A stretch of DNA of 64,000 nucleotides from Microbacterium sp. 2FI (GTDB taxonomy: Bacteria; Actinomycetota; Actinomycetes; Actinomycetales; Microbacteriaceae): contig NZ_SCMR01000004.1 in the NCBI RefSeq assembly GCF_005502885.1, positions 1 to 64,000 of the forward strand, given 5' to 3'. A program made the position numbers and the translations under genes. A model generated the notes under the pieces. It was given only the letters and a program-made list of their open reading frames with translations. It had not been told where the DNA came from and made no database searches. Of this stretch, positions 52,825 to 59,880 are shown piece by piece (within the stretch, counting starts at the first letter, position 1; each line of letters begins with the position of its first letter).

Positions 52825-55260
52825 TCAGCGCACCGTCGTCTTGTTGAAGTTCTTGCCACTCCCATCCGGCTTGTAGTTCTTCTCGACGTTGCCGGCGGAG
52901 TCGACCGAGAACCAGTTGATCTGGGTTCCGGCGGCCACCGTCAGCGTCTCGGCGCCTTCGCGCAGCCCCGCGGTGCCGTAGAGCGTCGACTCGTACGTCG
53001 GCGTCGAGCCGTCGAGGGTGTAGAACACCGACGCCGTCTCGCTCGTCGTGAACGTGACGTCGACCATGCCCGCCGTCGTGCTCGGCGCGACTGCCACCGT
53101 GCTCGTCGGGCGCTGGTGATCGGTGTCGAAGTCGTGCGCGACCTGCATGAGCTCGATCAGACCGTTGGCGAACTCCTGCGATTCGGCGTGCGCCGACGCG
53201 CCGGTCGGGTTCTCGCTCTCGAAGGGCGGCTGGAACGTGGTTCCGACCTCGAAGTTCCAGGCGTAGATCCCGTGCTTGTACCAGAGCATGTCACCGGAGT
53301 TGCCGGCCGCCGAGTACAGCACGTCCGAGATCGGGCCGGTGCGGGCCGGGGTCACCGACATGCCGCGGTACCGCTTGATCTCGGTGAGGATCCGCGACGA
53401 CGCACCCCAGAAGAACGACTCCTCCTCGAGGGTGGGGCGCGGTGCCGAGATCCGGCCGTCGGCGATGTACGCGCCCGGTGACCACATGAAGTAGTTGCCC
53501 GAGCTGTGCAGGTTCATCGAGAACTTGATGTTGGGGTTGTTCTCGGCGATCCAGTCGACGTTCGCGCTCTCGGGCTCGCTGAGCTCGGCCGGGCCCGCGT
53601 ACGTCCCGCTCGTGCACGACGCGGAGGCCCCGTCGTACCCGTCGAACAGGCTGTAGACGTCGTAGTTGCGGTTGTTGTCGACGCCCCAGCTGTTGCGGGC
53701 CCCGAAGTCGGCGCTGCCGGTGAGCGGGCAGTGGTTGGTCATGTTCTTGCGCTGCGACGCGAAGTCGTAGAACGAGTAGTGACCGCCGTCGGGGTTGATC
53801 GACGGCGCGATCCAGATGTCGAGGTTGTTCACGAGCTTCTTCGTGTCGGCATCCTGCGCGTAGTTGCGCAGCAGTCGCTCGGCAGCCTCGATCGCCACCA
53901 GCGGCGGGACCCACTCGCGTGCGTGCTCCTGTGCGTACGCCATCACACCGGGCTTCGACCCGTCACGGGTCTTGCCGATGCGGATCGCGTACACCGGGTG
54001 CGGGTCGCGCGAGACCGAGTCCGGTGCCGAGAGTCCGTCGCTGAGCGCGGTCACGGCGGCCGGAGCCACGATGCCGAGGCCCGTGCTGCCGCGGTACGTG
54101 TAGGCCACGATGAGGGCGGATGCCGCCGGGCTCGCGTTCAGTGCGGACACGACCTGCGAGGCCGTGCTCGTGAGGGCGCCGGCGGCATCCGTCGCGAGCG
54201 ACACGGTGACGGCGTTCCCGGTGACCGACACCGAGAGCGGCGCGTTCGGGGCACCCGGGTTGGTCAGCGCGACGGTGACGTCGTTGCCGCCCTCGTGGCC
54301 CCATGCCCGCGAGTCGATCGCGACGCGGCTGGCGTTGGCACTGCCGAGCACCGCCTGCGCGAGACGGCGGTAGCCGTTCGTCTCGTTCGGCAGTTCGACG
54401 ATCTCGGAGATCTCGGGGAACTCCGCGGCGAGCGCCTGGATGCGGTCGTACAGCTCGGTCGGCGTCAGATACGACGTGATGAAGTCGGTCTGATAGTTGG
54501 GGCCGCCCGCGCCCTCGCCCTCGATGGGCAGCCAGTCGTTCACCTTCGCGGTGGCGACGTCACCCGTGGGGCTCGTGATCTGGATGGTGTCGGGTCGCGT
54601 CGTCACGGTGGCTGCACCGCGGTGGTAGAGGTAGACGCCGGCGTCGACGAAGCGGCTGATGTTCTGCGTGCCGCCCGAGCCCATCGCGGTTCCCGCGCCG
54701 CTGTCCCGCTGCACGGTGAGGGCGGCGTTGCTGGTCTGACCGTCTGCCCATTTGGCCTCGACCGACAGGTAGCCCACGCCGTAAGAGGTGTAGTAGTCGG
54801 CGCGGATGATCTTGACGTCAGAGACCTCGGCGGCCTCGGCCGCGGCGGCGAACTCGGTGTTCGCGGCGACCGCCTCGGCGATCGTCGCCTCGCGCTCGGC
54901 GAGGACCGCTTCGGTGTCGCCCTCTTCGTGCACAGAATGACCGATGGCGAACCCGCGGGCCTTGAGGGCGGCGACCTCGCTCGGCGAAACCACCGCGTGC
55001 GCGGTGAGCGTGCCGTCTTCGTTGATGTGCGCGGCGTGGTCGAGGTCGACCCCGGTGGCGACGAGTCGGTCGAGCGCGGTGTGATCGGGCAGCGTCACCT
55101 CGACGACGCTGACCTCCTCATCGGCACTGCGCATGAGTTCGGGAAGCTCTTCCGAGCCCATCGCCGGCCCGATCGGCGAGAGTGCGGTGAGTGTGAGCCC
55201 GAGAATCGCGGCGGTGACCGCGGTGCCTCCGAGCAGTCTTCTTCGTGTTGCGAACAGCAT
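52825..55260 (-). CDS. Secreted M14 zinc carboxypeptidase with chitobiase-type C-terminal domain
   Basis: 811 aa. The signal peptide has RRRLLGG before a hydrophobic core, so Sec or Tat export is possible. A ~150-residue prodomain-like part precedes the catalytic domain. Zinc ligands are His and Glu in QEHAREWVPPL and His in MNLHSSGNYFMW; the substrate loop SINPDGGHYSFYD and the general-base region FEVGTTFQPPFESEN fit M14 enzymes. A ~110-residue insertion (GGNDVTVALTNPGAPNAPLS...) splits the N-terminal part of the domain just before YAIRIGKTRD. The C-terminus (FYTLDGSTPTYESTLYG, NWFSVDSAGNVE) is a chitobiase-type beta-sandwich. ATG at 55260 has GGAGGGGG about eight bases upstream. It removes C-terminal residues from peptides outside the cell. 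Confidence 0.92.
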   Translation of the reverse strand: MLFATRRRLLGGTAVTAAILGLTLTALSPIGPAMGSEELPELMRSADEEVSVVEVTLPDHTALDRLVATGVDLDHAAHINEDGTLTAHAVVSPSEVAALKARGFAIGHSVHEEGDTEAVLAEREATIAEAVAANTEFAAAAEAAEVSDVKIIRADYYTSYGVGYLSVEAKWADGQTSNAALTVQRDSGAGTAMGSGGTQNISRFVDAGVYLYHRGAATVTTRPDTIQITSPTGDVATAKVNDWLPIEGEGAGGPNYQTDFITSYLTPTELYDRIQALAAEFPEISEIVELPNETNGYRRLAQAVLGSANASRVAIDSRAWGHEGGNDVTVALTNPGAPNAPLSVSVTGNAVTVSLATDAAGALTSTASQVVSALNASPAASALIVAYTYRGSTGLGIVAPAAVTALSDGLSAPDSVSRDPHPVYAIRIGKTRDGSKPGVMAYAQEHAREWVPPLVAIEAAERLLRNYAQDADTKKLVNNLDIWIAPSINPDGGHYSFYDFASQRKNMTNHCPLTGSADFGARNSWGVDNNRNYDVYSLFDGYDGASASCTSGTYAGPAELSEPESANVDWIAENNPNIKFSMNLHSSGNYFMWSPGAYIADGRISAPRPTLEEESFFWGASSRILTEIKRYRGMSVTPARTGPISDVLYSAAGNSGDMLWYKHGIYAWNFEVGTTFQPPFESENPTGASAHAESQEFANGLIELMQVAHDFDTDHQRPTSTVAVAPSTTAGMVDVTFTTSETASVFYTLDGSTPTYESTLYGTAGLREGAETLTVAAGTQINWFSVDSAGNVEKNYKPDGSGKNFNKTTVR

Positions 55261-55347
55261 CGAAACATCCCCCTCCGTGGACGCGCGCACGGTGTTGTGC
55301 GAGCGGTGACCGAAGTGATGCGGGGTGAAACGATGCGTCACTCCGTC

Positions 55348-55365
55348 GGCACCGGTTCCGGTGCC
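55348..55365. promoter_or_regulatory. Palindrome in the carboxypeptidase leader
   Basis: GGCACCGG-TT-CCGGTGCC, perfect 8-bp arms and a two-base centre, about 85 bases before the ATG. A two-base loop is too tight for a good RNA hairpin, so a protein-binding site is more likely. Confidence 0.4.
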
Positions 55366-55397
55366 CGCGGTTGCGGGACGGGTGGGTGCGTGTGCCC

Positions 55398-55427
55398 TGT
55401 CTATCGGGTGCGTCGACGGCAGGTCAA
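55398..55427 (-). promoter_or_regulatory. Promoter of the M14 carboxypeptidase gene
   Basis: Minus strand TTGACC (55422-55427), 18-base spacer, TAGACA (55398-55403). It implies a leader of about 130 bases. Confidence 0.5.
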
Positions 55428-55465
55428 GGATTTCTGCCAAGCGGAATGGATGCTGAGTTCGCAAG

Positions 55466-55503
55466 TTGCATGAGAAACTTCTCATCTCGGTGACATCATG
55501 CAA
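55466..55503. promoter_or_regulatory. Nested inverted repeats upstream of the M14 promoter
   Basis: An inner perfect dyad ATGAGAA-AC-TTCTCAT (55470-55485) is overlapped by an outer pair, TTGCAT (55466-55471) and ATGCAA (55498-55503). It lies 40-80 bases upstream of the -35, where an activator could bind. It is AT-rich against its surroundings. Confidence 0.4.
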
Positions 55504-55561
55504 ACTTCCGCGGTTGTGCAGTCGAAACCCGACAAGTCTGCGGCGAATCGAGGGCGCGGTG

Positions 55562-55595
55562 GAGACCGCTGCCGGAACAGCCCGGCAGCGGCCTC
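55562..55595 (-). terminator. Hairpin after the first CE1-type esterase
   Basis: GAGACCGCTGCCGG and CCGGCAGCGGCCTC form a 14-bp stem with one wobble position and a six-base loop, about 25 bases beyond the stop. Confidence 0.7.
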
Positions 55596-55619
55596 GCACT
55601 CCTCGCGGTGCTCGCGTCG

Positions 55620-57050
55620 TCAGTCGGCCCAGTCGGCGAATGCCGGAGGCTGGAAGGCGACGCCGGTGAGGAAGTCCTTCAGCAGGATCCGCCACACGTA
55701 CCACTGGTGGCCGCCGTTGACGAACGAGGTCGAGACGTGGATGCCGGCATCCGTGAGCAGGCTCACCTCATTCGCGGGCCCTGTGTGACTCTGGTTCCCG
55801 TTGATGCTGAACCCGACTGCGTGGATCACGTCCTGGTAGCCGCCGCCGACGAAGACCTGGACCTGTTTCAGTGCGGCGATCTGCTGCTCGGTGAGCACGG
55901 TCCCCGGCGGGAGCCCCGCCGACATCATTCCGTAGTAGCCGAACTCGGAGGTGTTGAAGAGCATCAGCTGGTTCGTCCGCTGGCCCCCGGCCGACAGCCC
56001 TGAGAAGGCGCGATCCGCGGCATCGGTCGAGACGTTGTAGTTCCCCTCGATATAGGGGAACACCGTTCCGATGAGATCGGCGCGGAACGCCGCGTTCGCA
56101 GTGGAGGGCGCGAACCCGGTGCCGTTCGGCATGACGACGACCATCGGCTGGACCTCGCCGGTGTCGATGAGGTTGTCGAGGATGTTCGCCATCACGCCCT
56201 GCGTGCTCCAGCCCATGGCGTCTTCGCCGCCGCCGTGGCTGAGGTACAGCGTCGGGTAGGGCTGGGCGCGGTCAGGGTCGTAGCCCGGCGGCGTGTACAC
56301 GACCAGATAGTTCTCATTGACGGGATTCACGTGCCCCGGCGACGCGTACCGGATGAACTCCAACTCGCCCTGCTCGTCGTTCGGCGCCTGCCACGAGTAG
56401 TCCACGGTGTCGAACTTCGGATCGGACGGCACGTAGACCTGACTCATCGGCACGCTCGACCCGTTCGGCACGCCGTCCACGACGTTCCACGCGGGGTTCG
56501 CCGGGTCGGGGGACTGCGTGCACCCCGTGCCGTCTGCCGTCGCGCAGTCGAGGAAGAACCCATATGTGAAGGTGCCCGACGGCAGTGGAATCGTGTAGGT
56601 CCACACCCCGCTGTTCCCGCGCTCGGTCATGTCCGCGAGCGGGAAGTTCTGGTTCGTCGAGTTGGGGAACGCGATCGGCACGTCGCCGGGCTGCCACTCC
56701 TGCGGCGTGAGCCCCGGAGTCTGGATGATCGGATTCGCCGGTGTTCCCGCCAGTTGGGGGAGGTCACTTGGACGCTCGAAGTACCACTCGCCCTTGATGC
56801 GGACGCTCTCCGCGTCAGGTGCGTAGAGCTGGAAGGTGACTTCGTAGCCCGTCGGGGCCTTCCCGGTGTGCTTCACCACGGGCGCGAGGCTCGTGGTTTT
56901 CGGGGCAGCGGCCACGACGGTCGAGTTCGCCGGCGATGCTGCGGCCACGCCCATCGCGACGAGGAGGCAGGTGAGGGCGGAGGCCGACACCGCCTTGGCC
57001 GTGCGGGTCATGAGCGACCGCCGGATCGACATCTCATCTGTCCTTGTCAT
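55620..57050 (-). CDS. Secreted CE1-type esterase (downstream copy)
   Basis: 476 aa from ATG 57050; ATG 57032 (MSIRRSLM, with AAGGA upstream) is an equally good start. A Sec signal peptide (SASALTCLLVAMGVAAAS) precedes an E-set-like domain (YEVTFQLYAPDAESVRIKGE, SGVWTYTIPLPSGTFTYGFF) holding a likely disulfide (LDCATADGTGC). The catalytic domain has TLYLSHGGGEDAMGW, the nucleophile GLSAGGQRTN, an Asp region GGGYQDVIHA and a His in NGGHQWYVWR, the triad layout of the Esterase D/CE1 family. No cell-wall anchor. It lies 12 bases after the paralogous esterase and shares its promoter. Such proteins release acetyl or feruloyl groups from xylan-type polymers; substrate here is unproven. Confidence 0.88.
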   Translation of the reverse strand: MTRTDEMSIRRSLMTRTAKAVSASALTCLLVAMGVAAASPANSTVVAAAPKTTSLAPVVKHTGKAPTGYEVTFQLYAPDAESVRIKGEWYFERPSDLPQLAGTPANPIIQTPGLTPQEWQPGDVPIAFPNSTNQNFPLADMTERGNSGVWTYTIPLPSGTFTYGFFLDCATADGTGCTQSPDPANPAWNVVDGVPNGSSVPMSQVYVPSDPKFDTVDYSWQAPNDEQGELEFIRYASPGHVNPVNENYLVVYTPPGYDPDRAQPYPTLYLSHGGGEDAMGWSTQGVMANILDNLIDTGEVQPMVVVMPNGTGFAPSTANAAFRADLIGTVFPYIEGNYNVSTDAADRAFSGLSAGGQRTNQLMLFNTSEFGYYGMMSAGLPPGTVLTEQQIAALKQVQVFVGGGYQDVIHAVGFSINGNQSHTGPANEVSLLTDAGIHVSTSFVNGGHQWYVWRILLKDFLTGVAFQPPAFADWAD

Positions 57051-57062
57051 GATCGCCGCGCC

Positions 57063-58463
57063 TCAGTTGGCCCAGTCGGCGAATGCCGGGGGCTGGAAGG
57101 CGACGCCGGTGAGGAAGTCCTTCAGCAGGATCCGCCACACGTACCACTCGTGGCCGCCGTTGATGAAGTTGGTCGAGACGGCGATGCCCGCGTTCGTGAA
57201 CGCCGTCACCTGACGCGCGGGCCCGGTGTGGGACTGTCCGAAGCCCACCGCGTGGATCGGGTCCTGCCAGCCGCCGCTGATCTGGATCGACTTGTCGCGC
57301 AGCGCCACGGCCTGAGCCTCGGTGAGCGTGTTGAACGCGGGAGGAAGGCCGGCGCTCATCATGCCGTAGTACTGGAACGTCTCGGGGTACTTGAGCATGA
57401 ACGAGTTCGTCACGATTCCGCCGGCTGACAGGCCCGCGAACGCGCGGTCGGCGGCATCCGTCGACACCGCGAAGTTCGCCTCGACGTAGGGGAGCATGTT
57501 GTCGATCAGGTCGCGGTCGAATGCCTCGTTGAACGTCGACGACGGGTACCCGCCGTTGTTGGGCATGACGACGACCATCGGCTCGATCTGGCCCGTGGCG
57601 ATGAGGTTGTCGAGGATGTCACCCGCGGCGCCCTGCGTGGTCCAGTCGGTCTCGTTGCCGCCGCCGCCGTGCTGGAGGTAGAGCGTCGGGTATGGCTCGG
57701 CGCGCTCGGCGTCGTAGCCCGGGGGTGTGTAGATCGTGAGGTAGTTCTGGTTCGCCGGCGTCACGTGTCCGGGCGAGCTGTAGACGTGATGAGTGATGGA
57801 GCCCTGCTCGTCGGACGGCGCGAGCCATGAAGCCTCGACGGTGTCGAACGCGGAGTCCGACGGCACGAACACCTGGCTGCTCGCCTGGCGCGTGCCCGGG
57901 AGCGTCTCATCGGCGGCATCCCAGCCGAGGTTGCTCGGGTCTGCGAGTTGGGTGCAGCCGGTGCCGGCGTCTGATGCGCAGTCGACGAAGTAGCCGTAGC
58001 TGAAGACGCCCGAGGGGAGCGGTGTCGTCCACTCCCAGACGCCGCTGTTGCCGCGCTCCTGCATGTCGATGACGGGCCAGTTCGCCGCCGTCGCGTTGGG
58101 GAAGGCGATCGGCACGTCGCCGGGTTGCCAGTCGGCGGGGAGGATGCCCTGCGTCTGGACCACGGGCGCAGCCGGGGTTCCGGCGAGCTGTGTCAGCTCG
58201 CTCGGGCGCTCGAAGAACCACTCGCCCTTGATCTGCACACGATCCGCATCGGGGGCGTACAGCGAGAAGGTCGCGGTGTAGCCGGTGGGGGCCTTGCCGG
58301 TGTGCTTGATGACCGGCGCGAGGCTCGCCGCCTTGGGCGCCTGGGGGGCGGCGGCGGGGGTCGCCTGGGCTGCCCCGGCGACGCCGACGAGCGCTCCGGC
58401 GAGCATCAGGGCGAGAACCGGGGTGAGCGCGGTGCGACGCAGCCGCGGAGGGGGAGACATCAT
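57063..58463 (-). CDS. Secreted CE1-type esterase (upstream copy)
   Basis: 466 aa. ATG at 58463 (MMSPPPRL) has AAAGGA seven bases upstream; the open frame to 58553 is leader. Signal peptide ALMLAGALVGVAGAAQATPA, then an E-set-like domain (YTATFSLYAPDADRVQIKGE) with a disulfide pair (VDCASDAGTGC). The catalytic core has LYLQHGGGGNETDW, nucleophile GLSAGGIVTN, GGWQDPIHAVGF and NGGHEWYVWR. It is a full-length paralogue of the gene at 55620-57050: protein similarity is spread along the whole length, but the last ~95 coding bases are almost identical. First gene of the two-esterase operon; a ROK repressor gene lies just upstream on the same strand. Confidence 0.9.
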   Translation of the reverse strand: MMSPPPRLRRTALTPVLALMLAGALVGVAGAAQATPAAAPQAPKAASLAPVIKHTGKAPTGYTATFSLYAPDADRVQIKGEWFFERPSELTQLAGTPAAPVVQTQGILPADWQPGDVPIAFPNATAANWPVIDMQERGNSGVWEWTTPLPSGVFSYGYFVDCASDAGTGCTQLADPSNLGWDAADETLPGTRQASSQVFVPSDSAFDTVEASWLAPSDEQGSITHHVYSSPGHVTPANQNYLTIYTPPGYDAERAEPYPTLYLQHGGGGNETDWTTQGAAGDILDNLIATGQIEPMVVVMPNNGGYPSSTFNEAFDRDLIDNMLPYVEANFAVSTDAADRAFAGLSAGGIVTNSFMLKYPETFQYYGMMSAGLPPAFNTLTEAQAVALRDKSIQISGGWQDPIHAVGFGQSHTGPARQVTAFTNAGIAVSTNFINGGHEWYVWRILLKDFLTGVAFQPPAFADWAN

Positions 58464-58529
58464 CGTCGGGTCCTTTCTCGGCCGGCGGCATCGCGCGGCG
58501 CTGAGTTCAACTTGTGTACGCAGAGTGAA

Positions 58530-58553
58530 CCAGGGACCTGGAGTAGAAGTCAA
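58530..58553 (-). promoter_or_regulatory. Candidate promoter/operator of the two-esterase operon
   Basis: Minus-strand TTGACT (58548-58553) is a good -35. The next 17-18 bases contain the dyad CCAGG-GA-CCTGG (58530-58541) and then a poor -10 (TTCACT or GTTCAC). A repressor on the dyad would sit between the promoter elements. Confidence 0.35.
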
Positions 58554-58576
58554 CCAATTAACGCATTAGGGTCTCT

Positions 58577-58590
58577 TCATTTGACCCATG
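58577..58590. promoter_or_regulatory. Candidate ROK operator upstream of the esterases
   Basis: Minus-strand CATGGGTCAAATGA resembles CATGGTCAATATGT in the second ROK gene's own promoter (59787-59800), which fits one regulator acting at both. It lies between the ROK stop and the esterase -35. Confidence 0.35.
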
Positions 58591-58610
58591 AAGGGCCATA
58601 TTGAGGCGAT

Positions 58611-59771
58611 TCAGGCGCCCGCGACCGGCACGGCGGCCAGATCCGCGGCGAGAACCAGGCCGCCGAGCAGTTCGGCGTGCATACCCAGCTCGGCGGCGAC
58701 GACACGGGTCGAGGTCGAGACAGCGGGTGCGGCGTACTCGTCGACCGCCCAGGCTGCGCCTTCGACGAACGCGGGGTAGCGGGCGCCGATGAAGCCGCCG
58801 AGCACGACCAGCTCGGGCGCGAGCAGATTGCAGAAGTCGGCGAGCACCTTGCCGAGCACGCGTCCGGCGCCGATCAGGATGCGCTCGGCCGTGGAGTCCA
58901 GCTCGTCGAGCACCTCCCGGGGGTCGAGCCCGGGGTGGGTGGCCGCGAGCTGCGCGTCGATCGCGCCGATCGCCGCCACCGCCTCGAGACAGCCGCGATG
59001 GCCGCATCGACACAGCTCGGTGCGGTCGGGCAGGCGGCAGTGGCCGATGTTTCCCACGATCCCGTTCGCGCCGCGGTACGGGGCGCCGCCGAGAATGAGG
59101 CCCGAGCCGATGCCGTGGGCCACCTTGACGTACAGCACGTCGTCGACGCCGCGCGCAGCACCGCGCGCATGCTCGCCGATGGCCCCGAGCGTCGCGTCGT
59201 TCTCGATGTGCGTCACCACGCCCACCCGTCGTTCGATCTCGGCTGCGGGCGCGAGGCCTCCCCACCCGTCGCCGACCTTCGGCGCCTGGACGAGTCCGGT
59301 GAGTCGGTTCACGGGCTTGGGGATGCCGGCGACCACGCGTTCGAGCCGTGACGTCCCGGTCGAGGCCTGCAGCGCTGCGAGGGCGGATGCCGCGAGATCG
59401 AGCTTCTCGATCGCATCGAGCCCCACATCGTGGCGCTCGCGGGCGATCTCATTGCCGAAGGCGTCTCCGATCGCGACATTGATGTGACGGGCGCCGAAGT
59501 CGATGGCCGCGACGCGGACGTCGGAGGCGACCGCACGAAGGGTGAGTCCGGGGCGTCCGCGTCCGGAACCCGGGCCCTTGTCGGCGAAGGCGCCCTCCTC
59601 GACCAGACCGAACTCGATGAGCCGGGCGACGGCGTTGCCGACGGTGCTGCGTGAGAAGCCCGTCGCCTCCACGAGGTCGGCGCGAGTGGCGGAACCCCGC
59701 TGTCGGATGAGTCCGAGAAGCGTCACGCGCGTCTGGTCGCGAGGCGCCACAGGATGGGGTCGCTCGGTCAT
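58611..59771 (-). CDS. ROK family transcriptional regulator (second copy)
   Basis: 386 aa. N-terminal winged helix (GSATRADLVEATGFSRSTVG), ROK ATPase-like strand AAIDFGARHINVAIG, HIENDATLGAIGEHARG, zinc motif CRCGHRGCLEAVAAI. It is closely similar along its length to the ROK gene at 43484-44641, including GPGSGRGRPGLTLR after the DNA-binding domain, so the two are paralogues. ATG at 59771 has no Shine-Dalgarno and a TAGAGT hexamer six bases upstream, the same leader as the first copy. It is divergent from the MFS gene and upstream of the two esterases on its own strand, so it probably controls both in response to a sugar. Confidence 0.93.
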   Translation of the reverse strand: MTERPHPVAPRDQTRVTLLGLIRQRGSATRADLVEATGFSRSTVGNAVARLIEFGLVEEGAFADKGPGSGRGRPGLTLRAVASDVRVAAIDFGARHINVAIGDAFGNEIARERHDVGLDAIEKLDLAASALAALQASTGTSRLERVVAGIPKPVNRLTGLVQAPKVGDGWGGLAPAAEIERRVGVVTHIENDATLGAIGEHARGAARGVDDVLYVKVAHGIGSGLILGGAPYRGANGIVGNIGHCRLPDRTELCRCGHRGCLEAVAAIGAIDAQLAATHPGLDPREVLDELDSTAERILIGAGRVLGKVLADFCNLLAPELVVLGGFIGARYPAFVEGAAWAVDEYAAPAVSTSTRVVAAELGMHAELLGGLVLAADLAAVPVAGA

Positions 59772-59777
59772 CCGTCG

Positions 59778-59783
59778 ACTCTA
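59778..59783 (-). promoter_or_regulatory. Leaderless -10 of second ROK gene
   Basis: TAGAGT on the minus strand, six bases before the ATG at 59771, identical in sequence and spacing to the first ROK gene. Confidence 0.5.
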
Positions 59784-59786
59784 GCG

Positions 59787-59800
59787 ACATATTGACCATG
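59787..59800. promoter_or_regulatory. Candidate ROK operator in the ROK-MFS gap
   Basis: Minus-strand CATGGTCAATATGT, an imperfect dyad (ACAT-N7-ATGT) near the -35 side of the ROK promoter. It resembles the site at 58577-58590. Confidence 0.35.
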
Positions 59801-59836
59801 TTCGGTTCAAATTCTGAGGTCTTGCGGATAGAGTCT

Positions 59837-59863
59837 GTCTGCCCGCGCGCTAAGCGGGCAGAC
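59837..59863. promoter_or_regulatory. Hairpin or operator in the MFS leader
   Basis: GTCTGCCCGC-GCGCTAA-GCGGGCAGAC is a perfect 10-bp inverted repeat with a seven-base loop, ending 17 bases before the GTG start and just before the GGGGAGG ribosome site. It may bind a repressor, or act in the RNA by hindering ribosome access or ending transcription early. Confidence 0.5.
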
Positions 59864-59880
59864 ACCGACGGGGAGGTCAC

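Larger units (their letters stand above)
55261..55619. other. 359-base intergenic region with nested dyads
   Basis: Between the M14 gene and the upstream esterase. From left to right it holds: the M14 leader with the palindrome GGCACCGG-TT-CCGGTGCC (55348-55365), a promoter (55398-55427), an AT-richer stretch with nested inverted repeats (55466-55503), and the esterase terminator (55562-55595). I see no gene in it. Confidence 0.6.
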
